Source: Bradyrhizobium erythrophlei | GTDB lineage: Bacteria > Pseudomonadota > Alphaproteobacteria > Rhizobiales > Xanthobacteraceae | Assembly: GCA_900129675.1 (NCBI GenBank) | Contig: FSRD01000003.1 | Location: 496,001-560,000 of the forward strand | Length of the DNA: 64,000 bases | Direction of reading: 5' to 3' | Shown here: piece by piece, positions 43,293 to 52,800 of the stretch | How positions within the stretch are numbered: the stretch's first letter is position 1 | Layout: every line of letters starts with the position of its first letter | Translations under genes and position numbers: made by a program | The notes under the pieces: generated by a model | Seen by the model: the letters and a program-made list of their open reading frames with translations, nothing else | What the model was told of the DNA's origin: nothing | The model's database searches: none

Positions 43293-45070
43293 GTTCCCCC
43301 AGCGAAAATATGCCGGTTACAGTGTCCGTGCCACGCTCGAAGCCGCTGCTGCTTCGGCATCTGCCGTATTTCATCGGCGCGGCTGCGCTCGTTGCGCTCG
43401 CCGCAACGATGCAGTTCGATGGTTACATCCTCAACATCCTGATGCAGGCGACCACGTTTGCGATCGCGGTGTTCGGCCTCTCGGTAGTGCTCGGCCTGTG
43501 CGGCCAGATCAATCTGGCGCAGGCGGCGTTCTTCGGTTTCGGCGCCTATGCCGTCGGCATCGGCACCTCGGACTACCACATCAGCTACTGGTTCTGCCTG
43601 TTGGCGGGATGCCTGATGGCGCTGGTGGCCGGCGCGGTGCTGGGCATGTCGACGCTGCGTCTCGGCGGGCATTACCTCGCCATGGTGACGATCTCGTTCC
43701 AGCAGATCGTCACGCTGGTCATGATCAACGCGATCTGGCTCACCCATGGTCCGGACGGCGTGCCGCGGATCGGCCGGCCTGATTTGTTTCAGAGTTCGCA
43801 ATCCTATCTCGCGTTCTGCGTCGGCATGCTCGCGCTGGTCGGCTATTTCGTCTGGCATCTGCCGGATACGCGGCTTGGACGGGCGATGCGCGCCGTGCGC
43901 GACAACGAGCTTGCGGCCGGCGTCGTCGGCATCGACGTGTTCCGCACCAAGGTCTACGCGTTTGCGCTGTGTGCGGTGCTGGGCGGGCTGGCCGGCGGAC
44001 TGTTCGCCGGCGGATTTGCCTATGTCAGCCCGGACCAATTCTCGTTCGCGGAATCGATCGTGTTCCTCACGATGTCCTTGCTCGGCGGCGTGGCCTCGCC
44101 AATCGGCTCGGCGATCGGCACGGGTTTGCTGATCCTGATCCCGGAATGGCTGCGCTTCCTCAAAAGCGTGCCCGGGCTTTATCTGGCGATCTACGGCCTG
44201 TCCGTGATCCTCATCATCCGCTTCATGCCGGATGGTATCTGGGGCTTTGTCGCCGCCGCCTTTGAGCGCTGGCGCGCGCAGCTGAAGACGCCGCCGGCGG
44301 CGGCCGCTTTGCAACTGAAGCCCGCGACCGTCGGCGGCGATATCGTGCTCGAAGTCACCGGGCTCTCGAAATATTTCGGCGGCCTCAAAGCGGTCGACGG
44401 CGTCGATATCGCGGTCAAGCGCGGCGGCGTGCATGCGCTGATCGGGCCGAACGGTTCCGGCAAGACCACGACGCTCAACGTGCTCTCCGGGCTCTACAAG
44501 GCAACCGCGGGCAAGATATTGCTCGACGGCACCGACATCACCACCATGCCGCCGCATCAGCGCACGGCCGCGGGCCTCGGGCGTACGTTCCAGAACATCC
44601 GCCTGTTCCGCTCGATGACCGCGCTGGAAAACGTCGAGATCGGCGCCGAGCGTCCCGGCAACAAGATGATCGGCGAGGGCGGTGACGCCGCCCTGACCGA
44701 ACGGGCGATGGAAGCGCTGACCTTCGTCGGTCTGGGCGGCCGCGCCAACGAACTGATCTCGGGCTTCTCCTACGGCCATCAGCGGCTGATCGAGATCGCA
44801 CGCGCGCTCGCCGCCAATCCGACGCTGCTTTTGCTCGATGAGCCCGCGGCCGGCTTGAACTCGACCGAAAAACTCGAACTGCATGAACTGCTGAAGCGGA
44901 TCGCAGCGCAAGGCCTCACCATCCTGATCATCGATCACGACATGACGCTGGTCTCGGAAGCCGCCCAGCACATCACCGTGCTCAATTTCGGACGCCGCAT
45001 CGCGGACGGCGAATCGATGGCGGTGCTGCGCCATCCCGACGTTGTCTCCGCCTATCTCGGAAGCGAATGA
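43289..45070 (+). CDS. fused LivM permease - LivG ATPase
   Basis: 593 residues from the ATG at 43289, in one uninterrupted frame. Residues about 20-325 are a LivM-type permease (FGLSVVLGLCGQINLAQAAF near 65, TLRLGGHYLAMVTISFQQIV near 120, and a closing helix near residue 310). After a linker of about 25 residues rich in Ala/Pro (QLKTPPAAAALQLKP), residues about 350-593 are a LivG-type ATPase: Walker A GPNGSGKTTTLNV near 387, GLGRTFQNIRLFRSMTALEN near 430, YGHQRLIEIARAL near 495 and Walker B LLLLDEPAAGLNSTE near 514. In the first importer of this window the two are separate genes. ATGA overlaps at both ends. Confidence 0.93.
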   Translation: MSSPSENMPVTVSVPRSKPLLLRHLPYFIGAAALVALAATMQFDGYILNILMQATTFAIAVFGLSVVLGLCGQINLAQAAFFGFGAYAVGIGTSDYHISYWFCLLAGCLMALVAGAVLGMSTLRLGGHYLAMVTISFQQIVTLVMINAIWLTHGPDGVPRIGRPDLFQSSQSYLAFCVGMLALVGYFVWHLPDTRLGRAMRAVRDNELAAGVVGIDVFRTKVYAFALCAVLGGLAGGLFAGGFAYVSPDQFSFAESIVFLTMSLLGGVASPIGSAIGTGLLILIPEWLRFLKSVPGLYLAIYGLSVILIIRFMPDGIWGFVAAAFERWRAQLKTPPAAAALQLKPATVGGDIVLEVTGLSKYFGGLKAVDGVDIAVKRGGVHALIGPNGSGKTTTLNVLSGLYKATAGKILLDGTDITTMPPHQRTAAGLGRTFQNIRLFRSMTALENVEIGAERPGNKMIGEGGDAALTERAMEALTFVGLGGRANELISGFSYGHQRLIEIARALAANPTLLLLDEPAAGLNSTEKLELHELLKRIAAQGLTILIIDHDMTLVSEAAQHITVLNFGRRIADGESMAVLRHPDVVSAYLGSE

Positions 45071-45798
45071 TGCCGCTGCTCGAAATCCGTAACCTCGTGG
45101 TCCGCTATGGCGAGATCGAAGCGCTGCGCGGCGTCACGATCGCGGTCGAAGAAGGCCAGGTGGTGACCCTGCTCGGCGCCAACGGGGCCGGCAAGTCGAC
45201 CACGTTGCGCGCGATCTCCGGTCTCGCCAAGCCTGCATCCGGCGACATCCTTTACGACGGCAAGCCGATCGCCGGTCTCGGACCGGAAGCGATCGTGCGC
45301 ATGGGCATCTCGCACGTGCCGGAAGGGCGGCGGGTGTTCCCGGGCCTGACCGTGAAGGAAAACATCATGCTCGGCGCGTCCAATCGCCGGGTCGCAACGT
45401 CGCAATTGTCGCGCGAAGCGGACGCGATGTTCGACCTGTTTCCGGACATCCGCGCGTTCTCCAATGCGCTGGGCTGGACCCTGTCCGGCGGCCAATTGCA
45501 GATGGTCGCGGTCGCCCGCGGGCTGATGGCGAAGCCGCGGCTGTTGCTCTTGGACGAGCCGTCGCTGGGGCTCGCGCCGGTGATCGTGCAGGCGGTGTTC
45601 CGCATTATTTCGCAGATCAGACAAGACACCACGGTCTTGCTCGTCGAGCAAAATGCGCGCATGGGACTTTCAGTTGCCGACCACGGCTTCGTCCTGGAAA
45701 CCGGACGGATCGTGCTGGGCGGCAAGCCCGACGAATTGTGGGGCAACGAAGCCATTGCCGCCGCCTATCTCGGCGGTCACGCCAAAGTAAGCGCCTAG
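45067..45798 (+). CDS. LivF-type ABC transporter ATP-binding protein
   Basis: 243-residue ATPase, second nucleotide-binding subunit. RYGEIEALRGVTIAVEEGQV near residue 13, Walker A GANGAGKSTTLRA near 38, RMGISHVPEGRRVFPGLTVK near 78, signature LSGGQLQMVAVARGL near 138 and Walker B LLLLDEPSLGLAP near 158. Starts by ATGA overlap with the fusion gene. The operon ends just after it, at a palindromic element. Confidence 0.93.
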   Translation: MMPLLEIRNLVVRYGEIEALRGVTIAVEEGQVVTLLGANGAGKSTTLRAISGLAKPASGDILYDGKPIAGLGPEAIVRMGISHVPEGRRVFPGLTVKENIMLGASNRRVATSQLSREADAMFDLFPDIRAFSNALGWTLSGGQLQMVAVARGLMAKPRLLLLDEPSLGLAPVIVQAVFRIISQIRQDTTVLLVEQNARMGLSVADHGFVLETGRIVLGGKPDELWGNEAIAAAYLGGHAKVSA

Positions 45799-45846
45799 AG
45801 CATGATCCGGAAAAGTGGGCACCGGTTTTCCGAAAAGATCATGCTC
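45798..45846. repeat. GAGCATGATC palindromic repeat
   Basis: GAGCATGATC at 45798-45807 is the exact inverse of GATCATGCTC at 45837-45846, and the inner CCGGAAAA and TTTTCCG also pair. This element type is very common in rhizobia. Right after livF it may act as terminator for the importer operon. Confidence 0.7.
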
Positions 45847-45872
45847 AAACCAAAGTAACGAGCTAACCATCC

Positions 45873-46958
45873 ATGGTCACGATCAAGGTTGAAAACCTCA
45901 TCAATTTCGTCGCTGAGGTATTTTCACATTCGGAATCCTCGCCCGAGGAAGCAAGGCGCATCGCAAGCTACCTCACAACGGCGAACCTGACCGGCCATGA
46001 CAGCCACGGCGTGATCCGCGTGCCCGTCTATGTCAAGTGGAAGAAGATGGGCTCGGTGGTTCCCAATCAGACCGCGGAGGTCGTGGTCGACACGCCGTCG
46101 CTGGCGGTGGTCGATGGCAAGTTCGGCTATGGACAGACGGTGACGCCGCAGGCGGTCAGGATCGGCATCGAGAAGTGCAAGAAGGCGGGCCTTGCCGCCA
46201 TTGCGCTGCGCAATGCCGGCCACATCGGCCGCGTCGGCGACTGGGCGGAGATGGCCGCCGCCGAAGGGCTGGTGTCGGTCCACTTCGTCAATGCCGCGGG
46301 CTCGCTTCTGGTCGCGCCGTTCGGCGGCGTCCAGAAGCGGCTGTCGACCGCGCCCTATTGCGTCGGCATTCCGCGCCAGGGCCAGGATCCGATCGTGCTG
46401 GATTTCGCGACCTCGATCGTCGCCGAAGGCAAGGTGCTGGTCGCCAGCCGCGGCGGCAAGAAATTGCCGAAGGGGGCGCTGATCGACGCCGACGGCACGT
46501 TGAGCGAGGACCCGGCGGTGCTGTACGGCCCGCACACCGCGGAAGGTCCGCGCGACCATACCAATGGGTCAGGCGCGATCCGCGCCTTCGGTGAGCACAA
46601 GGGCTCGGGGCTGGCCTTCATCTGCGAACTGCTCGGCGGCGCATTGACCGGCAACGGTGCCACCGCGCCGGACCGGCGTTTCGCCAACGGCATGCTGGCG
46701 TTCTACGTCGATCCCAAGGTGATCGACACCAGCCATTTCTTCGACGGCGAGATCTCGCGCTATGTCGATTTTATCCGGGCGACCAAACCGGTCGCAGGCG
46801 TCGATGCCGTGCTGATCCCCGGCGATCCCGAGCGGAAAATGCGCGCCGAGCGCACTAAAAACGGGGTACCCTTGCCTGACGACACCTGGGCGGCGATAGT
46901 GAATACCGCGCGCGAGGTCGGCGTCAGTGAGGACAGCATTCAGCGGGCAACGGCATAA
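45873..46958 (+). CDS. Ldh family oxidoreductase (malate/L-lactate dehydrogenase type)
   Basis: 361 residues, typical for the family, which uses NAD(P)H to interconvert 2-oxo and 2-hydroxy acids (malate, 2,3-diketogulonate, ureidoglycolate and others). Conserved: SYLTTANLTGHDSHGVIRVP with the catalytic His near residue 48, LAAIALRNAGHIGRVGDWAE near 118, LSTAPYCVGIPRQGQDPIVL near 155 and GEHKGSGLAFICELLGGALT near 240. No Rossmann fold. Weak ribosome binding site. Next genes on the strand are an aldolase and a sugar-acid type dehydratase, but 153 bases with a repeat separate it from the aldolase gene. Confidence 0.9.
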   Translation: MVTIKVENLINFVAEVFSHSESSPEEARRIASYLTTANLTGHDSHGVIRVPVYVKWKKMGSVVPNQTAEVVVDTPSLAVVDGKFGYGQTVTPQAVRIGIEKCKKAGLAAIALRNAGHIGRVGDWAEMAAAEGLVSVHFVNAAGSLLVAPFGGVQKRLSTAPYCVGIPRQGQDPIVLDFATSIVAEGKVLVASRGGKKLPKGALIDADGTLSEDPAVLYGPHTAEGPRDHTNGSGAIRAFGEHKGSGLAFICELLGGALTGNGATAPDRRFANGMLAFYVDPKVIDTSHFFDGEISRYVDFIRATKPVAGVDAVLIPGDPERKMRAERTKNGVPLPDDTWAAIVNTAREVGVSEDSIQRATA

Positions 46959-46965
46959 TTCGCAC

Positions 46966-47081
46966 CGTCATTGCGAGCGCAGCGAAGCAATCCATGGCTG
47001 CCAAGGAAGAATGGATTGCTTCGTCGCGGAGTTTATCATCGGGCCCGCCAAGGCGGGACCCGGTGGCTCCTCGCAATGACG
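46966..47081. repeat. CGTCATTGCGAG-type repeat, copy 1 of 3
   Basis: CGTCATTGCGAGCGCAGCGA through AAGCAATCCA, later the inverse TGGATTGCTTCG, ending CTCCTCGCAATGACG. Ends are inverted copies. Other copies are at 49644-49763 and 56704-56825. A common intergenic palindrome of Bradyrhizobium/Rhodopseudomonas. Confidence 0.8.
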
Positions 47082-47111
47082 TAACATCTGGACAACAGGG
47101 AAGGAACCAAA

Positions 47112-47888
47112 GTGGCAAATAACGTCAAGAAAGTATGGGCCTCGGGCAAGGCTGTGGTGAACGCCTGGCTTGCGATTCCGTCGGGCTTCTCCGCCGAGGT
47201 GATCGCGCAATGCGGCTTCGACAGCGTGACCGTCGACATGCAGCATGGCGTGCAGGATTACCTGTCGATGGTGCAGTGCTTCCAGGCGATGAACGGCCAT
47301 CCGGTGACGCCGATGGTCCGCGTGCCCTGGAACGAGCCCGGCATCATCGGAAAAGTGCTCGACGGCGGCGCCTATGGCGTGATCTGCCCGATGATCAACA
47401 CGCCGCAGGAAGCCAAGAACCTGGTCGCCTATTCCAAATATCCGCCGAAGGGCACGCGCTCGAACGGCCCGATCCGCTCCGGCATGTACGGCTCGGCCGG
47501 CACCTATCAGCAGACCGCCAACGACGAAATCGTGCTGCTGCCGATGATGGAGACCAAGACCGCGGTCGAGAACATGGATGCGATCCTCGACGTCGAAGGC
47601 ATCAACGGCGTCTATATCGGCCCGTCCGACCTCGGCTTCTCCTACGGCCTGGTGCCGAAGCTCGACCGCGACGAGCCGGAGATCCTCAAGATCTATGAGA
47701 AGATCGTCAAGGAATGCAGCAAGCGCGGCCTCTATCCCGGCATCCACTGCTCTGGTGCCGAGGGCGCGGTGCGCGCCATCAACATGGGCTTCAAGCTCGT
47801 GACGCTGTCGAACGAGAGCGGGTTGATGATGACCTACGCAAAGATGCAGGTGAACCAGACCCGGAAGGATTCCGCCGGCAAGGCGTAA
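47112..47888 (+). CDS. HpcH/HpaI family aldolase
   Basis: 258 residues; GTG start at 47112 with AAGGAA upstream. Class II pyruvate aldolase fold: DSVTVDMQHGVQDYLSMVQC near residue 37 (catalytic His), PMVRVPWNEPG with Arg near 73, metal-binding Glu in LLPMMETKTAVENMD near 145 and Asp in GVYIGPSDLGFSYG near 171. Could be the last hpa enzyme, splitting 4-hydroxy-2-oxoheptanedioate to pyruvate and succinic semialdehyde, since no other HpaI is in the window. The following dehydratase gene instead favours a 2-dehydro-3-deoxy-sugar acid substrate. I keep both readings open. Confidence 0.88.
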   Translation: MANNVKKVWASGKAVVNAWLAIPSGFSAEVIAQCGFDSVTVDMQHGVQDYLSMVQCFQAMNGHPVTPMVRVPWNEPGIIGKVLDGGAYGVICPMINTPQEAKNLVAYSKYPPKGTRSNGPIRSGMYGSAGTYQQTANDEIVLLPMMETKTAVENMDAILDVEGINGVYIGPSDLGFSYGLVPKLDRDEPEILKIYEKIVKECSKRGLYPGIHCSGAEGAVRAINMGFKLVTLSNESGLMMTYAKMQVNQTRKDSAGKA

Positions 47889-47895
47889 CGTCTCG

Positions 47896-48020
47896 TGTCC
47901 CGGACGCGGTGCAGCGCTTCTTTAGCGGTGCACCGCAGAGCCGGGACCTGGATGCAGCACGAAGCGTGGGCCCCGGGTCAGCAGCGCACCGCTTGCGCGC
48001 TGCGCAGCATCCGGGGCACG
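47896..48020. repeat. REP-like palindromic element, copy 2 of 2
   Basis: Starts GTGTCCCGGACGCGGTGCAG and ends CGCTGCGCAGCATCCGGGGCACG-like, the inverse of the element at 3193-3323. Fills the gap between aldolase and dehydratase genes. Confidence 0.65.
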
Positions 48021-48048
48021 ATATTTTTGGATACCAAGGAGACATCCC

Positions 48049-49572
48049 ATGGCCCCAGCACCCGTCATCCGCTTGCATCCTGACGATGGCGTGCTGATTG
48101 CGCGCTCGAGCCTGCCGGCGGGCCTGGTGGTGGCCGATGGCGTCACCACGGTCGAGCGGATTCCGGCGGGCCACAAGGTGGCGATCAGGCCGATCGCTGT
48201 CGGTGAGCCGATCCGCCGCTACGGCCAGATCATCGGCTTTGCCACCATCCCGATTTCGCCCGGCCAGCACGTGCATACGCAAAACTGCGGCATGGGCGAT
48301 TTCGCCAAGGACTATGCCTATGGCGTCGACGTCAAGCCGGTGCCGAATTTCGATTTGCCCGCGACCTTCGACGGCATCCGCCGCGCCGACGGCCGGGTCG
48401 CGACCCGCAACTATATCGGCATTCTGACCTCGGTGAATTGCAGCGCGCACGTCGCCGGCATGGTCGCCGATATCTTCAAGAAGAATCCGTTCACCGGCGA
48501 CAATCCGCTGGCCGATTTCCCCAACGTCGACGGCGTGGTCGCGCTCACCCACAAGACCGGCTGCGGCATGACGCAGGACGAGCCGCTGGCGCTGCTCCGC
48601 CGCACGCTCGGCGGCTATGCGCGGCATGCGAATTTCTCCGCGGTGGTGGTGCTCGGCCTCGGCTGCGAGGTCAACCAGATCGGCGGCCTGATGCAGGAAC
48701 AAAAACTCGCCGGACGTCTGCGCGCGATGGACATCCAGGAAGTCGGCGGCACCCGCAAGACGGTGGAGGCGGGCGTCGCCTTTGTGCGCGAGGCGCTGAC
48801 GGATGCCAACAAGGTGAAGCGCGAGAAGGTCCCGGCCAGCGAATTGACGGTGGCGCTGCAATGCGGCGGCTCCGACGGCTATTCCGGCGTCTCTGCCAAT
48901 CCGGCACTGGGCGCGGCGAGCGATCTATTGGTGCGCCATGGCGGCACCGTGATCCTGTCCGAGACGCCCGAAACCTACGGCGCCGAACATCTGTTGACGC
49001 GCCGTGCGGTCAGCCGCGAAGTCGGCGAAAAGCTGGTCGGCTTGATGCGCTGGTGGGAAGAGTACACCCAGCGCGAAGGCGCCGAGATGAACGCCAATCC
49101 GAGCCCCGGCAACAAGGCCGGCGGCCTCACCACGATTCTGGAGAAATCGCTCGGCGCGATGGCGAAAGCCGGCAGCACCAATCTCGTCGATGTTCTCAAC
49201 TACGCCGAAACCGTCACCAAGAAGGGTTTTGTCTTCATGGACACGCCCGGCTACGACCCGGTCGCGGCGACCGGGCAGGTGGCCGGCGGCGCCAATCTCG
49301 TCTGCTTCACCACCGGCCGCGGCAGCGTGTTCGGCTGCAAGCCGGCCCCGTCGATCAAGCTCGCCACCAACACGCCGATGTACAAGCGCATGGAAGACGA
49401 CATGGACGTCAATTGCGGCACCATCCTCGAAGGCGAGGAGACCGTGCAGCAATGCGGCCAGCGCATTTTTGAACTCATGCTCAAGACTGCTTCCGGCGCG
49501 CCGACCAAGAGCGAAAGTTTCGATTTCGGCGGCGCCGAGTTCGCGCCGTGGGTGCTTGGGGCGACGATGTGA
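48049..49572 (+). CDS. UxaA/GarD family sugar-acid dehydratase
   Basis: 507 residues, typical for altronate/galactarate dehydratases, iron-dependent enzymes that make 2-dehydro-3-deoxy sugar acids. N-terminal SAF domain about 1-90 (HPDDGVLIARSSLPAGLVVA; ending VHTQNCGMGDFAKDY), then the large domain: RADGRVATRNYIGILTSVNC near 113, VVALTHKTGCGMTQDE near 162, LQCGGSDGYSGVSANPALGA near 270, and GRGSVFGCKPAPSIKLATNT near 421. Conserved Cys, His and acidic residues of the metal site are present. It follows the aldolase by 160 bases. A joint sugar-acid route dehydratase to aldolase to reductase is plausible. Confidence 0.9.
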   Translation: MAPAPVIRLHPDDGVLIARSSLPAGLVVADGVTTVERIPAGHKVAIRPIAVGEPIRRYGQIIGFATIPISPGQHVHTQNCGMGDFAKDYAYGVDVKPVPNFDLPATFDGIRRADGRVATRNYIGILTSVNCSAHVAGMVADIFKKNPFTGDNPLADFPNVDGVVALTHKTGCGMTQDEPLALLRRTLGGYARHANFSAVVVLGLGCEVNQIGGLMQEQKLAGRLRAMDIQEVGGTRKTVEAGVAFVREALTDANKVKREKVPASELTVALQCGGSDGYSGVSANPALGAASDLLVRHGGTVILSETPETYGAEHLLTRRAVSREVGEKLVGLMRWWEEYTQREGAEMNANPSPGNKAGGLTTILEKSLGAMAKAGSTNLVDVLNYAETVTKKGFVFMDTPGYDPVAATGQVAGGANLVCFTTGRGSVFGCKPAPSIKLATNTPMYKRMEDDMDVNCGTILEGEETVQQCGQRIFELMLKTASGAPTKSESFDFGGAEFAPWVLGATM

Positions 49573-49643
49573 GTCGTCGTCCCGCGAAACCAGGAATCCG
49601 TCAGCCCAGGAAGGGGTGATTTGCGCAAGGCGCTCGCTACCGC

Positions 49644-49763
49644 CGTCATTGCGAGCCACCGGGTCGCGCGAATGCGCGCCCGATGACAGGCTCCGCGAAG
49701 CAATCCACAGCGCCGCAAGCCGAGGCATGGATTGCTTCGTTGCTTTGCTCCTCGCAATGACGG
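49644..49763. repeat. CGTCATTGCGAG-type repeat, copy 2 of 3
   Basis: CGTCATTGCGAGCCACCGGG ... CTCCTCGCAATGACG, with AGCAATCCA and TGGATTGCT arms inside. Nearly the same as copy 3 at 56704, including GCGCGCCCGATGACAGGCTC. Copies 2 and 3 bracket the transglutaminase operon. Confidence 0.8.
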
Positions 49764-49871
49764 GGAGTGGGAGCCAGCGCACTCCCCGTAGGCACCCCGT
49801 GCCCGTTGTTAGTGCTTGATCCACACCGGAACCAGTGTTCTGCTTAAAAAAGCTGCTGGAGTTATCAGCCT

Positions 49872-52800
49872 GTGTCGATCTTCGTCGCACTACATCACGT
49901 CACGCACTACAAATACGACCGACCGATCGACCTCGGCCCCCAGACCATTCGCCTGCGTCCGGCGCCGCATACGCGCACGCCGATCCTGAGCTATTCGCTT
50001 AAAGTTACGCCTTCCAATCATTTCGTGAACTGGCAGCAGGATCCGCAGGGCAACTGGCTGGCGCGCTTTGTGTTTCCGGAGAAGGCCACCGAGCTGAAAG
50101 TCGAGGTCGACTTCACGGCGCAGATGACCGTGGTCAATCCCTTCGATTTCTTCGTCGAACCCTACGCCACCAGTTTTCCGTTTCAGTACATCAACGACCT
50201 CAAGACCGAACTTGCGCCTTATCTCGCGACGTCGAACCAGGGGCCGCTGTTGGCCGCGTACTTGAAGGAGATTCCGCGCGAAGCCGACAGCACGGTCAAT
50301 TTCCTGGTCGACCTCAACGCGCAACTGCAGAAGAAAATTCGCTACGTCATCCGCATGGAGCCGGGAATCCAGACGCCGGAGGAGACGCTTGGCAGCGGCT
50401 CCGGCTCGTGCCGCGACTCGGCCTGGCTGCTGATTCAGATCTTCCGCCATCTCGGGCTCGCCGCGCGCTTTGTCTCCGGCTATCTCATTCAATTGCGCCC
50501 CGACATCCATCCGGTCGAAGGACCGCGCGAGGTCGAGAACGATTTCACCGACCTGCATGCCTGGGCCGAGGTCTATCTTCCCGGCGCCGGCTGGATCGGC
50601 TTCGACGTCACCTCGGGCATGCTGACCGGCGAGGGGCATATTCCCGTCGCTGCCACGCCGCATTACCGCTCGGCGGCGCCGATCTCGGGCACCGCCGGCT
50701 TCGCCAACACCGAATTCGCCTTCGACATGAGCGTCAAGCGCATCCGCGAGGCGCCGCGGATCACAATGCCGTTCTCCGATCAATCCTGGGCGCGGCTCGA
50801 TAAACTTGGCGAGCAGGTCGATGCCGATCTCAAACAGGACGACGTGCGGCTGACGATGGGCGGCGAGCCGACCTTCGTCTCGATCGACGATCTGGAATCG
50901 CCGGAATGGAATATCGCCGCCGTCGGTCCGACCAAACGGGCGCTGGCCGATGACCTGATCCGCAAATTGCGCGCCCGTTTCGCGCCCGGTGGCCTGCTGC
51001 ATTACGGGCAGGGCAAATGGTATCCGGGCGAAAGCCTGCCGCGCTGGGCGTTCGGACTCTATTGGCGCAAGGACGGCGCGCCGATCTGGAAGAATTCCGA
51101 TCTGATTGCGACGATCGACAATCCTCACAAGACTGATATCGCCACCGCCGAACGCTTCGCGCAGCGCACCGCGAAGAAACTCGGCCTCGGCACCGACTAC
51201 GTCCTGCCGGCGTTCGAAGATCCCGCGCACTGGATCCAGAAGGAAGCCAGTCTGCCGCACAATGTCGATCCCGGCGATTCCAGATTGTCCGATCCGGAAG
51301 AACGCTTGCGGATGGCGCGGGTGTTCGATCACGGGCTGAACACGCCGAAGGGATTTGTGCTCCCGATCCAGCGCTGGAGCGCTGCCGCAGAACCGTATCG
51401 CGGACGCTGGCGCAGCGAGCACTGGAAAGTGCGGCGCGGCCATCTGTTCCTGACGCCCGGCGATTCCCCGCTTGGCTTGCGGTTGCCGATCGCGTCGCTG
51501 GAGCACATTCCGCCCGAGGAATTTCCCTACATCGTCGAGCAGGATCCGATGGAGCCGCGCGACGAGCTTGCGGCCTCCGATCCCAAAGCGGACGGCTCGG
51601 CGACCAAGGAGAAGCCAAAACCAAAACTGGAACCCGTGCGTACCGCGATGTCGATCGAAATCCGTGACGGCATTTTGTGTGCCTTCATGCCGCCAGTCGA
51701 GAAGATCGAAGATTATCTGGAACTGATCAATGCAGTCGAGGCGACCGCCGAAGACATGCAGATACAGGTCCATGTCGAAGGCTATTCGCCGCCTTACGAC
51801 CCGCGGGTCGAAGTGATCAAGGTGACGCCCGATCCCGGCGTGATCGAAATCAACATCCAGCCGGCGCAGACCTGGCGCGAGGCCGTCGATATCACCTTCG
51901 GACTCTACGAAGACGCCGCCAAGACCCGCCTCGGCGCCAACCGTTTTCTGGTCGACGGCCGCCACACCGGCACCGGCGGCGGCAATCACATCGTGGTCGG
52001 CGGCAGCACGCCGCAGGACTCGCCGTTCCTGCGCCGGCCCGATCTGCTCAAGAGCCTGGTGCTGTTCTGGCAGCGGCATCCGTCGCTGTCCTATCTGTTC
52101 TCGGGCATGTTCATCGGCCCGACCAGCCAGGCGCCGCGCATCGACGAGGCGCGGCACGACGGCATGTATGAACTGGAGATCGCGCTGGCGCACGTGCCGC
52201 CGCCCGGCATCGACGCGCCGCTATGGCTAGTCGACCGGCTGTTCCGGCACATCCTGGTCGATATCACCGGCAATACCCATCGTGCCGAAATCTGCATCGA
52301 CAAGCTCTATTCGCCGGATAGTCCAACCGGCCGGCTCGGCCTGGTCGAATTCCGCGCGTTGGAAATGCCGCCCGATCCGCGGATGTCGCTGGCGCAGCAA
52401 TTGCTGATCCGGGCGCTGATCGCAAAGCTCTGGCGCGAGCCGCAGCAGGGCAAGTTCGTGCGCTGGGGCACCACGCTGCATGATCGGTTCATGCTGCCGC
52501 ATTTCCTCTGGGAAGATTTTCTGGGCGTGCTCGATGAACTGAGGCAGTCCGGCTACGAATTTTCGCCGGAATGGTACGCCGCCCAACTCGAATTCCGCTT
52601 TCCCGCCTTCGGCCGCGTTCATCATGGCGGTGTCGCGCTGGAATTGCGGCAGGCGCTGGAGCCCTGGCATGTGATGGGCGAAGAGGGGTCGGCGGGCGGC
52701 ACCGTGCGCTACGTCGATTCGTCGGTCGAACGGCTGCAGGTCAAGGCGACTGGCTTTGTCGAAGGCCGCCACGTCGTCACCTGCAATGGCAGGCGGATGC

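Noticed and set aside
43199..45034. 611-codon open frame on the minus strand
   Set aside because: Antisense of the LivM-LivG fusion gene; no protein-like motifs, biased His/Arg/Gln content typical of GC shadow frames.
49890..52193. 767-codon open frame on the minus strand
   Set aside because: Antisense of the DUF2126 transglutaminase gene, which carries an intact catalytic triad.
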